DNA of 64,000 bases, taken from Magicicada septendecula. Its lineage: Eukaryota > Arthropoda > Insecta > Hemiptera > Cicadidae. This document shows positions 45,336-56,170 of the stretch, piece after piece. The position numbers and the translations under genes are program-made. The notes beneath the pieces were generated by a model. That model was not told where the DNA came from, ran no database searches, and worked only from the letters and a program-made list of their open reading frames with translations. The stretch lies in the NCBI GenBank assembly GCA_034769895.1, contig CM068372.1, positions 440,627,458-440,691,457 of the forward strand. Direction: 5' to 3'. Each line of letters opens with the position of its first letter. Position 1 is the stretch's first letter.

Positions 45336-46009
45336 TATTTGGTATATTTTATCCCTTTAAGAGCGAACAATGAGCTTTTAAGTGTAGTTGTTATCATAGA
45401 TCATTACAAGCTCTATAAGCTTAAGAGTTTCTACATAATTATAGCCAGTTTATTAAATCTTGGTCCGGATTTGTGTAAAAAATACTAAGGTCATTTTGCG
45501 AAGGAATGTGATTAAAATATTTATTGTAAGTGAAAAATGTCCTACGATTACATGTGTCTGGTGGTGACTAGTCAAGTTTTGAAATTCTAGTCTTTTTTTG
45601 GTCTCCAAATCGGTCTCTTTATCTGCATTAATGTATTATTAAAAAATTTTAAGAAAAGGGCTCTGTGAGTGCGCCCACCACATCTTTGTTTTTAGTTTTC
45701 CTTGTCTCTTCAGCTGCCGTTTTTGTTATAGGTTTCCGTAGGTTTCCAAAATATTTCTGTTCTATCTGACCTTGGCACAGACGCTGCACGCGCGCGCTGG
45801 GCTAGTCGAGCAACGTGTAGAATGATGTTGTCTAGGATTTGTTACGTAGGCTAATTGTCGTAGCGTAGGCCTGTCGTAGCAACGGTCTAGAAATTACGTT
45901 TTCAGTTGGTAAAATATACTAACGAAGTTATTTCTTACTGTTAGCGTTCTGTTGGTAACAATAATGCTTACCCAACACACTGTGAAACATTAATAACCGT
46001 ACAAATAAA
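45336..46009. other. Non-coding stretch, nothing recognised
   Basis: AT-rich sequence with no coding or repeat terminus recognised. A short GC-rich patch (45778-45800) has CGCGCGC. Confidence 0.4.
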
Positions 46010-46034
46010 GCTCCTGAGGCTGTCACGGCTGGCG

Positions 46035-46281
46035 TCTCCATCATCAGTGTCGCTAACAATTGGCACGGTGTCAGCCAGTTCACCTCAGTGATGAGGTAGA
46101 CACCGAGTATTTGTTTAATAAGGCCCACTTAGCCTATATAGACTTGTATACCAGCTAGGATTAGCTGCGGAGGCAGCAGTCTTCTATAAAAGTGGGCCTT
46201 CTTAAACAAAATACAAAATCTCTACCTCATCACTCGGCTGAATTGTTACCGACACTGATGATGCCCTCCGGTAATGAGGCC
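46035..46281. repeat. Long foldback, ~95-bp imperfect arms
   Basis: The arm 46035-46131 is complementary to 46183-46281 with a few gaps: reading the right arm reversed, it shares CATCATCAGTGTCGGTAACAATT, GTGATGAGGTAGA, TTTGTTTAAxAAGGCCCACTT with the left arm. The loop is about 50 bp. On the plus strand the right arm contains CTGATGA, a GC-rich hairpin and GAAAC (46255-46286), the order of a hammerhead core. Confidence 0.85.
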
Positions 46282-46345
46282 GAAACGTATGTCAGCATAG
46301 ACTCTTAGACTACGCCTGACATTCCGGCCAATAATATTTCCAACC

Positions 46346-46353
46346 ATAATAAC
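46346..46353. repeat. 8-bp target duplication, left
   Basis: ATAATAAC here is repeated exactly at 47117-47124 across the hAT element. Confidence 0.9.
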
Positions 46354-47116
46354 TAGAGCTAGGAATTTTAGGTGCTGCACCTTAACTTTTTTTTTGCTAT
46401 CAAAATGCCCAAATTAGCTTGTGTTGCAAAGAAAACATTAAATAAACACTCCTAAAAACCACTGATAGGCAGATGAGATACGTTCTAAACATTTTAGTAG
46501 CACCCCTAAATGGACACTAAGTAAAAGCCATGCTGTTGAAAACGTACTTTCTGAACAAAACAGACAATGCCAGTGTGATGCGAAGTTTCAACAACGCATG
46601 TATTGTGTTGTGGCCTGAAGGAATAGAATATGATCGAGTGTGGCTAGTACTTACGGACCAAGCACCTTACATGTTATTGGCTATTGCTAACCTGAAACCT
46701 ATGTACTGTAATCCAAAACATGTGACCTACATTGCATCGTGTTTGTGAGGCACTAAAAGATGAATATTCGTACGCAAATGAATTTCTGCCTTGCATGAAA
46801 AAGGCTCCTGGTAGGATATAAAAGTATGTTGAAATTACAGGACTTCCTCTCCCAACTTCTCCAATTCTCACTAAATAGGGTACTTTTTCCGAACTTGTGA
46901 CTTTAATAACATTTTGTTCTGGGACTTGTTTTAGGCAGACTTTTTAATAGGCCTACATGAGTGAATTTTGAGTCCTTAGGCCTATATGTGATGTAATTGG
47001 TTTTGGTACTGTTTGCAAGAATATTTACATATGGAATTTGCACCTTTTCAGCTAAATTTAAGCACCTTTTTTGCACATTTTTTACCAAAATTTTGCACTT
47101 AAAATTCCTAGCTCTA
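46354..47116 (+). mobile_element. hAT element with transposase remnant
   Basis: Terminal inverted repeats TAGAGCTAGGAATTTTA (46354 on) and their complement ending 47116 are bracketed by identical 8-bp ATAATAAC, the hAT signature. The plus strand at 46530-46860 encodes YFLNKTDNASVMRSFNNAC, YDRVWLVLTDQAPYMLLAIA, NLKPMYCNPKHVTYIASCL and after stops EALKDEYSYANEFLPCMKKA and ITGLPLPTSPILTK. This resembles the catalytic-core part of hAT-like transposases (..TDxAxYMxxAxxxLKxxxPxxxHVTCLAHxLH). The frame carries stops and most of the usual 500-700 residues are missing. The remnant is a deleted, inactive copy. Confidence 0.85.
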
Positions 47117-47124
47117 ATAATAAC

Positions 47125-47455
47125 AGTACACTTTCTCAGATATTGTAAAATTGTAACTTGTATGTAGACGTAAATTTGAGTCATAGTGATTGGACGGTGT
47201 CTGGTAATGGACGATATCGCGTCTGATGAGCGATAACTATGAGAATTTTTTTCGATTGTAACCTGTGTTTGATGGCTATATTGCAGCTCGGTGGCGTAGC
47301 CCCAAAGCCCACATGCATTTGATTTCAATTGTACAGAAAGTATCTTTTATTTTTATAAGTATAGATACATACAATTTTACGTCTGATTAATTTTGTTTCG
47401 AGTGGTTCTAGACATTGTCGTAATTTTGTTTTAGTTGATTTTGGGCAAAGTGGAC
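47125..47455. other. Non-coding stretch, nothing recognised
   Basis: AT-rich intervening sequence between the hAT element and copy C of the 0.7-kb repeat. No feature was recognised; a CTGATGA at 47223 has no stem or GAAA partner. Confidence 0.45.
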
Positions 47456-48142
47456 TTTTTTACTTCCATTTTCCGTAAGGAAATGGAAGAAGCATGGAGA
47501 TCGCGAAAAAATCGTGTTCGAGATAAGGGCTGATTCTGATTGTACAACCCTCAAAACATGAAGAAGAGCTCATTTTCCGAAAAGTGCCTGCGTGTGGAAT
47601 TTTTTCTATGGCAAATTATAACTGCCGCAAATTCAAACAGAATCAAATAATTTGTTGCATAAGCCTATGTGCTCGAGTTGTTGAGGATTCGATTGGTTTT
47701 GGTGAAGATCAGTTAAGGGGAAGGGGTAGTTTACCGGCAACGTTTTACGTTTTAACAAGAGTAAAGTACCTAATTAATTTTGATAAATAAAGTATCCTAA
47801 AAAGAAGGTCATGATAATTCACTGTAGAAAGGTAGATCAAATATCTATATATGAAAAGGGTAGTTGAAGGGGGAGGGTGTAATTTTCTATAAATGAAAAT
47901 GATAGTTGAAGATGGGGATATTTTTTATATGTGTACTGAATTATCGGCAACAAAGAAGTAGTTTCTATGGAAATATTTCATTTCAATTTGTCAAACATAA
48001 ACTCGATTTACAAGTTTTATCACACCTTCTTTATTACAAGATTTATTTAGAACACACCTAACTTATTAGAAATTATCGAACCGAATTCAAGTAAATGATT
48101 TTAAATATAAACCTTAGTCATGTATGGTTCTCCATACCGATA
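47456..48142 (-). repeat. 0.7-kb interspersed repeat, copy C (inverted)
   Basis: This is the reverse complement of copies A and B, complete from the CTTCCATTTTCCGTAAGGAA palindrome end to the CCATACCGATA end. It lacks the 159-bp insertion found in copy B, which helps define that insertion's borders. Confidence 0.85.
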
Positions 48143-49189
48143 TCTGATTGAAGGATTAGGTAGCATTATTCTGTTTAGAATTTATAGTGGTTTTAATTAA
48201 ACTACCATAACTACTACTACTATCCATAACTAGTAAAATTCAAATTTTCTTGAAAACAAAAAATTAGTACACTTGAAAAAATCACAGAAATATTTTGTAA
48301 CGGTAACTTAAAATATAAAGTACAGTAATTAATATTAACGTCAATTAATGTTTTCTTATATTTTTTTTTACTGCAGGACGACCCTAATTTAGGAGACATC
48401 TCTCGCTTCTCTTGCATAGTTAGTAATGTTTCGTTATTATTTATCTCAAATGGAAATAATACTCTCTTTTTTCGTTTAACCAAATGGAATCTTGTTCCTA
48501 AAACGGTTTTTTATCTTTCTTCCTACCTGCTGGGAGATCGTCTAGTTGAATGCGTTATACATTTTTCTCTGTCACTGACCTTCTCCTTTTTTACTTACTT
48601 ACTTAGCTTATGGTAATTAGTACTATTTGTAACCTTTTTGTTCTTCTCTGGCTGCTGCAGCCTGTTTTGTTTCTTCAGCCGAGCGTAATTGACCTTCTGT
48701 CTGAAGGAGCATCGCGGTCTGGTTCTTCTACCGCTGTAGTACGGTAATTAAATCGGATTTTACTGCTGTATTAGTTTATTGCCGTAGACAGACAAGAAGC
48801 TGCAGGGGGAAGGTGAGAGAGGTGTAGAGGAGATTTTATGGCACCGATGTAGGCCTATAGTGCGGAGTAGAGATAGAACTGAGCAGACGAAGGTAAAAAT
48901 TAAATTAACATTTTTTATGTAAGAACGAGTGTTCCGTAGTTGGAAATACGTAGAAGTGTGTTACTTATTGAAAAACCTTTTTCTTTCTCTTTCCTCTCAG
49001 ATTTTCCGCTGCTTCCAGATTTCTGCCGCTCCATCACGTGCTTCTTCCCGGCCCCATGTGATATACAACTCCCACTTCCGTATAACTCGTAACACAGACA
49101 TCGTATTATCCAACGAGCGAAGTGACTCCAGTGTTGACTCGACCCATTGGCATCTGTTTGTCTAGTCGAGTTATGCCTCAAATATCTCG
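48143..49189. other. Non-coding stretch, nothing recognised
   Basis: A pyrimidine-rich section lies at about 48500-48730 and ordinary AT-rich sequence elsewhere. No coding or repeat terminus was recognised. Confidence 0.4.
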
Positions 49190-49350
49190 GAATGTGGAGT
49201 TGAAATTTGTGAGAACATCGTATAAGCCTATGTGGGGTATCAAATTAAAGGGAATTTAAACCGCAATCTTAATATAATGATCATTCATGTTTAAAATTTT
49301 TGGATGCCAGGGGCCAAAAAGTGGATGAAGTATCGAAAGTATTGTTACCA
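49190..49350 (+). repeat. Degenerate repeat module M1
   Basis: GGGGTATCAAATTAAAGGGA at 49234 is followed by ATTTAAACCGCAATCT, TTTAAAATTTTTGG and CCAGGGGCCAAAAAG. The same order of words recurs at 49925-50260 (three looser units) and at 56330-56400. The family is not recognised and does not code. Confidence 0.6.
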
Positions 49351-49641
49351 AAAAGTATTGTCTCGCAACGGAACAGTCTCGGACAATGGCGTGTGTCGTT
49401 CTACGTGTTCCTCGGCTATCCCAGCAGAGCCCAGCTGTAATGTTTGTGTGCGTACGTATCGCTAATTTGAGACGAAGACAATTACGTGACACTTAGCATG
49501 CGTCGACAATCGAGGATATTCCAGAGTGCAGCGGTCGGGCAGTGTTCAAGGCCAGACAGTGACACTGTTTTAGTGGATTCGAGAGCGCCTGTTTAACACG
49601 TCGTCCAAAAAGTGACAGCTTATTCTGGCATCTCAGCGGGG

Positions 49642-49677
49642 TATAAATATGAGCATCCAACGACGGTCAGTTCAGTT
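49642..49677 (+). promoter_or_regulatory. TATA box plus initiator
   Basis: TATAAATA at 49642-49649 is followed by TCAGTT twice (49667-49672 and 49672-49677). With A+1 at 49674 the TATA start lies at -32, the spacing expected of arthropod TATA/Inr promoters (Inr consensus TCAKTY). The next 250 bp contain no long ORF, so any transcript would start with a non-coding leader or be non-coding. It could also be a transposon promoter, since repeat modules lie on both sides. Confidence 0.35.
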
Positions 49678-49924
49678 TAAGTGGCGATTTTTTTCAAGTG
49701 AATTTCCAAGTATTGTGGCGAAGTGTTATTGTGTTGTAATTGTGCGGGACTCTACTAGTTGACATTATTATTGGATGTGGACAAATTTAACTGAATTACT
49801 GCACGAATATAATTTTGTTGATTGTAGCCTAAACTGTATTTGTGATTAAAGCTGGTGATTAGTAACTTGATTGGTGTCTGTATATTATTTTCCACTGTAC
49901 CATACGAAGATCAAGGAGACCGAC

Positions 49925-50260
49925 GTAACAGTATCGATAAAATCGCAAACATTTCTGTAGGTATCAAATAATGTGAATTTAAACTACAATCTAAAAACGG
50001 TGCTTATTTTTGAAAATTTCACTTTTTTTTACGTCCGAGCCCAAAAAGCAGGCGAAAAATTAGATCGAATTGCAAAAATCCACGCGGAGCTTCAGATTAA
50101 AGGGAATTTTAACTGACACCCGAATGTAGTGTTAAGTTTTTGAAAATTTGAACATTTTTGGGACCCCAGGCCCAGAAAACGAGACAAAAAATGTGAATAT
50201 CCAGTAGGGTGTCAGATTCAAAGGGATTGTAGGCCTAATGCAAATCCGAATGTTTCGAAT
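49925..50260 (+). repeat. Degenerate tandem modules M2-M4
   Basis: Three units of roughly 115-130 bp each show a GTATCAAAT/CAGATTAAAGGGAATTT word, a TTTTTGAAAATTT word and a CC(A)GGCCCAGAAAA or GAGCCCAAAAAGC word. They are diverged tandem copies of the same module as M1. Between M1 and M2 lies about 575 bp of unrelated sequence including the TATA/Inr candidate. Confidence 0.6.
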
Positions 50261-51139
50261 TTTTTGTGTTTATTATATGATTGTGTCCTCTGCAGTTGTT
50301 ATATCACTAAAGAAATTGTAAAAAAATAGGGATTTTGTAATTTTTTCCATAACTGGAAAATGATCTAATATCGAAATTTATGTAAAAACAAGTGTGCTTA
50401 ATTTCAAAATATTGAGCGAGTTCTGCGGCTCAGGAAAGCATACTAGTTTTATTATAGCGTGCAGCAGAACCTGGACAGTAGGAGCTAATTGAAACCAGAT
50501 GTCTATTAGATTAACAGAAAGTCCGGGTTATCAGACGTGTGGGATTCAAATGGAAAAATGGAAAAAAAAAATTAAAATGCTGTCGTGTGGTAAATGAAGT
50601 TTAAAGAAATGAAACTCCCAATAGACTACAATAATTAGAAAAGAATTTTTTACTATCCTCCTTTCAACAAATGTTTCGTCCTTATTTGTATACAATAACA
50701 CTGTACCAGAAACAGTTTGTGTTTTCTACTAGAATTAATCCTAATACTGCCTCGGCTAAAGCAATGACAAACGGAATAACGTCTTCTAAATTGCGTTGTA
50801 CTTCCCGACACTGTCTCTGTACACCAATCACATTGCACAGTTAGTAAGACGAGATTACCGTTTTGAGTCCACATTGTCGCTGTGTTGCCACAATTAGTAT
50901 TCATTAACCGCAGCTTATCACTTTCAGTGGAACAGGCCCGTCTTGTCGTCGTTATTCTGCTGTCGGTGTAGCCGTTGTTTAACACTGTGCAGAAACAACA
51001 TGCCAACAACGTAATCACGCTGATGCGAGATGTTAACAAATTTATCACGGCTGATATAACAGTCTCTTCGATACAGACTATCATTCTTTTTATTAGGGCA
51101 GTATTTACGTGGTGGTGTCTCGGATATTTCCATTTATTT
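50261..51139. other. Non-coding stretch, nothing recognised
   Basis: AT-rich to about 50660. A 143-codon minus-strand frame (51084-50653) and a 136-codon plus-strand frame overlap each other and the LINE remnant; neither shows a motif. No gene is called. Confidence 0.35.
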
Positions 51140-51770
51140 TCCAGATTATTTAATTTTTATTTTTCTCGTCGTCACCCTTTACGGCTTAGGGTAGAGCCTG
51201 ACTCAATGGAAGTCATCCAACCATCGCTTACGGGGTCTTCCCACACTTCTCTTCCCCCTTGGATTATAGTCAAGGGCTCTTCCTATAAATCTAGTCGGAC
51301 CCATTCTCTACGTGTAACCGCCACTCCGTTTTGTACTGGGAGATTTTCTCATTTAAGCTTTCAGCTATTGGTATCTCCATTATAATATGATTATTTCTGA
51401 TAAGATCTCTCCTGGTACAAGTACCATTTAAAGCCATCAAGAACCTCATTTCCGCTCCTTGTATTCTAGATATATCGTTGGCCTTTCTAATCCAAGTCTC
51501 ACTACCATATAGTAGTTTAGGTATGGCCATTACATGATAATATTTCAATTGGGTTTCTTTCCTTGTTTTCTTCTTTAAATGTTTAACGATACAACCACAA
51601 AGCGACAGGAAGAGACTAATCTTGCTTTCAACCTCCTGATCATCTTGATATGTGATGCTACTACCTAGATATTTGAAATCTGGCATCTGTTCTAATTTTG
51701 CTTCTTCTTGAATTCCATTAAACGTTTTTTCTTGATTTATAAATGTCTCCGTTTTGTAGTAACCAGTTAA
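51140..51770 (-). mobile_element. LINE ORF2 C-terminal remnant, well preserved
   Basis: A 131-codon frame on the minus strand reads MPDFKYLGSSITYQDDQEVE, SKISLFLSLCGCIVKHLKKK, TRKETQLKYYHVMAIPKLLY, GSETWIRKANDISRIQGAEM and TRRDLIRNNHIIMEIPIAES, then after a frameshift near 51297 RALDYNPRGKRSVGRPRKRW and LDDF. The order FKYLGS-I-RK.T..K.Y.VMA.P.LLYGSE.W-SRIQ.AEM.FL-RN-RKRW is the canonical C-terminus of the dominant LINE group here. The RT core lies outside the copy, which is 5'-truncated. Confidence 0.9.
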
Positions 51771-52990
51771 GTTTAATACCGTGTATTAGGTTACGTTATG
51801 ATTAACAGAGATTTGGATTACCGTGGGTCGGACTGCCGTTCATATCCTTCCGGTCACGGTTGTTACTCCTGTACAAGGGAAGTTGGACAATAAGTCACGG
51901 GAGGGGGTCGAGAAGAATACGTTTTAAACGTCCAACTGTCACCTCACTGAACAGTGTTATATTTTATTACACTATTGCTTTATTACAGTGATTTGATTTT
52001 GGAATATATTCGTTTAGTCTATAGTAAGGGCAGAAGTAGGTACAAAAAAGAGCGAGAGAGAGAGTGTGAGAGCTTTAATGTAAGCAATAAATCACTCAGG
52101 TAAAGTTGGAGAAGAGAGAGTTGTTAGTGAGACTGGGGTGATTAACACACGCATACCGTGTCTTGCCGTGACTAATACGCCTCTATAATGTTCTGCTCCC
52201 GGCGCTACGTGCGTGACATTTTTTATCTTCGTCGCGTAATGTGTCATCAAAGAGCAGCAGCAGTAGTGGTAGTATTAGTAGTTCTCTCAACACACTCACA
52301 CACCGCTGCTGCTCATTAGGTTTTGATGAAGCTGAGTTGCTGCTGCACTGGTCTGGGTACAGGACAGAAATAGCTCTGCTCTCGTTTCCCGTGATGAGTT
52401 TTAGTAGGTTGATAACTCTACTGGTTGCGTTTTTGTGTCTATTTAGGAGCCAATCAAACCTGAGTAGATGTCAAAAATTTCGAGATACTGTTTTGATTGG
52501 TTTGGCCACTCTGAAAACGGATATATCTTAAGTCAGAGTCTTAGAAACTCATTTAAAAGAGGCCAATATAAATTTTAAAGTTAATTTTGTTTAAATTCGA
52601 ATTTTCTAAAACTTTTGTGAACGGAAGTCTTTTAATTTTATAAAATTAAAAAAAAAGTAAATATAAACTGTATTCGATGCAAATTTTAACGAGGAATCAA
52701 ACAATGATCTTGGATATTAAAAGTCGGTCCGTATAAAAAAATTAAAAATCGTATTGTTTTAAGCGGCCGATTTCAGCACCCCACGTTTTACGTCGTCCAC
52801 GAACTTCGGTCTTATCGTTCATCTCCTCTGTTTTGTTTTCAGTATTCCCTAAAAACTACTGTTAGTGGTCGGATTGCCCTCGGGATAGTCTATATCCAAT
52901 CCAGATTTTACTTGTTCTCTTTATAACTCTCGGAAGTGTTCCGCCATCCTTGACTCACTTGCACATGTTAACTGCATATTCCATCCAATC
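51771..52990. other. Non-coding stretch, nothing recognised
   Basis: Includes a GA run at about 52055-52072 and a trinucleotide-rich AGC/AGT patch at 52253-52282. A 96-codon plus-strand frame at 52241-52531 begins in that patch and has no recognisable motif. Confidence 0.35.
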
Positions 52991-53019
52991 ATAGTGTTCC
53001 TTCTATTCGATTTCAGAGC

Positions 53020-53815
53020 AATATTATTCAGAGTATCATTAACGGGGCTGTTAGGCCGTGGTCTATGGATTTCAGAGAAATATTATTCAGAGCAGGATAT
53101 TATTAACCGGGCTGTTAGACCGTGGTCTATGGATTTAAGAGCAATATTATTCAGAGTAGGATATCATTAACCGGGCTGTTAGGTCGTGGTCTATGGATTT
53201 AAGAGCAATATTATTCAGAGTAGGATATCATTAACCGGGCTGTTAGGCCGTGGTCTATGGATTTAAGAGCAATATTATTCAGAGTATCATTAACCGGGCT
53301 GTTAGGCCGTGGTCTATGGATTTCAGAGCAATATTATTCATAGTATCATTAACCGGGCTGTTAGGCCGTGGTCTATGGATTTCAGAGCAATATTATTCGG
53401 AGTATCATTAACCGGGCTGTTAGGCCGTGGTCTATGGATTTAAGAGCAATATTATTCAGAGTAGGATATCATTAACCGGGTTGTTAGGTCGTGGTCTATG
53501 GATTTAAGAGCAATATTATTCAGAGCAGGATATTATTAACCGGGCTGTTAGGCCGTGGTCTATGGATTTCAGAGCAATATTATTCAGAGTATCATTAACA
53601 GAGCTGTTAGGCCGTGGTCTATGGATTTAAGAGCAATATTATTCAGAGAATCATTAACCGGGCTGTTAGGCCGTGGTCTATGGATTTCAGAGCAATATTA
53701 TTCAGAGTATCATTAACAGGGCTGTTAGGCCGGTGGTGGTCTATGGATTTAAGAGCAATATTATTCAGAGTATCATTAACCGGGCTGTTAGGCCGTAGTC
53801 TATGGATTTTAAATG
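53020..53815 (+). repeat. 59/65-bp minisatellite, 13 units
   Basis: Thirteen tandem units each carry CGGGCTGTTAGGCCGTGG, TCTATGGATTTMAGAGCAAT and ATTATTCAGAG. The spacing is about 59 bp, or about 65 bp when GGATAT is inserted before the conserved ATCATTAACCGGG. Units differ by one to three bases, so the array is young. The core resembles the terminal inverted repeat of the element at 55599-56170. Confidence 0.97.
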
Positions 53816-53943
53816 CAGGCTTTTCTTACTCGCCGTCGGAGAGCATTTTCAGTGCAAAATATCTCCAGTACTGAAAGGTGTACTAACTAAAAGATAAACA
53901 CAATATAGTAGTTAAGTCTAACTTTACTAAATTTGAATTGTAT

Positions 53944-54058
53944 CCACTAACACGTAATTATACTTTCCATAAGCGCTTCCAGTTGTGGTTGTGTTCCATC
54001 TGAAGATGAGTCGAGAGACTTGAAATCGCTTGTGTAAAGTATAATTGCGTGTTAGTGG
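53944..54058 (+). repeat. 115-nt hairpin with hammerhead-like core
   Basis: The arms 53944-53966 and 54036-54058 pair over 23 bp with one G-T wobble. A second 5-bp stem (AAGCG/CGCTT) stacks inside, and the apical part contains CTGAAGA (54000-54006), a 5-bp hairpin GAGTC-GAGA-GACTT and GAAA (54022-54025). CTGANGA-stem II-GAAA is the hammerhead order, but the closing stem is not adjacent to the core on its 5' side, so a canonical fold is not shown. Confidence 0.6.
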
Positions 54059-54235
54059 TTGCAATACAAGTGTATTAAATATTATACTAAGTGTAAACGT
54101 GTGTTCTTAACATCCATAGACACGGCTGTAGATATCAAAACAGTTTTATAATTTATTTAGGCTAAATATTCCACAAATTCATCACTTAACATTATTAGTA
54201 TCACTAAATTGCGTGAATGTTTTAAACGAATGTTC

Positions 54236-54424
54236 GTATTGTAACGAACTGTTTTAGACCTTAACCCCCCTGAACAAGCCTGTGATAAAATGCTCGTTAT
54301 AATCAAGTCACTAATGCGTTCCTACTCGTTAAAAGCGAGTTTAATTATCGTTACTAAGACGCAGAACCAAACTCCCACTTTTGCTCGTTACATCCGAGTT
54401 CTCGTTATTCGCGAGTTACACTGT
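54236..54424 (-). mobile_element. Pogo/Tigger-type terminal fragment (tentative)
   Basis: Read on the minus strand the sequence starts TACAGTGTAACTCGCGAATA and continues ACGAGAACTCGG and ACGAGTAGG, resembling the CAGTGNAACCTCGTTATAACGA termini of pogo-like elements. The partner terminus was not found and no transposase is visible. It may be a solitary decayed end. Confidence 0.35.
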
Positions 54425-55598
54425 ACACTACAAACGCCGATCTAATGAGTACAAAACTGAGCCCACCCAGACGGCGTCACAGACCGCAGTTGTGGCAGTC
54501 ACGGATCCGGAAGCGATCCCGTTCCAGTGGAAAAACGCTCTGAAGAAGGAGACCTTACTATCCTATTCTTTTAATGTTTGTAACACTCTTTGTATATATG
54601 CTATCTCATCCGCTAAAACCATCTATAAAGTACCATATGTAATATACAGTGTAAAATATTTTTCATATTACAGCCAGTAGGTCTACATGAAAAATTATTT
54701 CCTTATAGACAGAGGCTGCTGACACGGAATGAAACATCCAATTCCTTTCGATTTATATTTGATGCTTGTAGCTCAGAAAAAAAATATGAGCAAACATTTT
54801 TCTGTAACACGGGAGTGTCAGCGCAGCCGTCGGTAGATTGATGTACGGATTACTGTTACCGCCGACTTGATATAGTCCTACTGGAATATTAGCATTAGGG
54901 GGTGATGAGTCCGCGACGTTATTTATCGTGAACAGCTGGTCTTCTCGTTATGACGTGTGCGTACGATTGTAGTGGGCCCGCTTAATATTTATTCATCACC
55001 TGCCGTGCTTAAGTAAAACGACTGTTTTGTGTGTGCGTCTGCGTGTTGTCAGAAAACTACGTTTAATTGGGATTAAATAATGGGTTATTGCCTACAAGAG
55101 CGAGCAGTAATTTATGTAAACGATCGCCGAATCTCCTGGACTGACGATCAGTAATAAACTTTTTTTGTATTTTTTTAATGTGTGTTATACAGACATGGAT
55201 AACGTTCTAATTATAAAAATGAAAAATTATGATTATACTGTTTGTAAGCGCGCAGAGATTGCACGACATTATTCTCACTGTAAAAAAAAAGACTCTTCAT
55301 ATTCGAAACTAATTAAGATCGGGGGAGTGGTGATTGGGATTATCAAAAAGGTTGGATTGTCGAAACGTGATTAAGTATTAAACTACTGTCGTATATTCGT
55401 ACTGGACTACGCTTATGAAGGAATGAAACTCCAAAGTACAAAAAGTCAAACAATTTAGTTTGGTAATCAAGGTAACTTTACTTAGCCTACATAAAAAAGG
55501 GTTTCGGATGTATTAGGTTACTGATTACAGGCCTATTAATAAAAATAAGTTCATCCGATTTTGTCAGAGGCTTTCACTGCCGGCGTCAATGTTGTGAC
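54425..55598. other. Non-coding stretch, nothing recognised
   Basis: The 54830-55040 part is moderately GC-rich with CAGCTG and TGACGTG words. The remainder is AT-rich. No coding or RNA gene was recognised. Confidence 0.35.
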
Positions 55599-56170
55599 AA
55601 TTACTCGTAGCCGCGCTGTAAGGCCGTGGTCCAACGTTTTCCGGCCTGAGGCGTGAGGATGGGGTTTTTTTTTTAGTTTCAGGAAACGGGGAATAAAATA
55701 ACCCCCGTGTTCCGACATCTCAGTAAAAATGCCAAAGAGCGGAGCAGGTGGACCTTCTGCTTTTCGAGCCCTTCAAACCTGCGGACGTCTTTAAAAACTA
55801 CCTTCCCGTAGAGGAGTCTAAAATGTTGTCTGAGGCTTTCTTCGCGGCCGGCGTCAGTGATGTTAGAATTACTCCGGAGTGGTCCACTATGGCCCACGCG
55901 TATCACATATCACAGCCAGGGGCGTATTCGAGACTGAATTCTAGGTACACCACGGTTCACAGCGGGATGAGTGGTTGTTAATCTTTTGGATATAAAATTC
56001 ACGGTCTGACGAACGGAAATCAGTGGAGATCGGGTTAGCATATGTACCACTTTGAGTAGGTCTATTAATTATAAGGGTAAATTCTATTATTGACTGCGTA
56101 ATGAGAAAAATTACTCAATTACTTGACGTGTACTCAGGACCGCGGCCTTACAGCCCGGCTAGGAGTAATT
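55599..56170. mobile_element. 572-bp element with ~34-bp inverted termini
   Basis: The left end AATTACTCGTAGCCGCGCTG continues TAAGGCCGTGGTCC; the right end, reversed, is AATTACTCCTAGCCGGGCTG then TAAGGCCGCGGTCC, 31 of 34 matches. No transposase frame or clear target duplication was seen. The part 55885-56110 also occurs, interrupted, at 57126-57700. Class unknown: it could be a MITE or a terminal pair from a larger retroelement. Confidence 0.65.

Noticed and set aside
47217-47260. CTGATGA occurrence
   Set aside because: No stem and no GAAA at the right distance.
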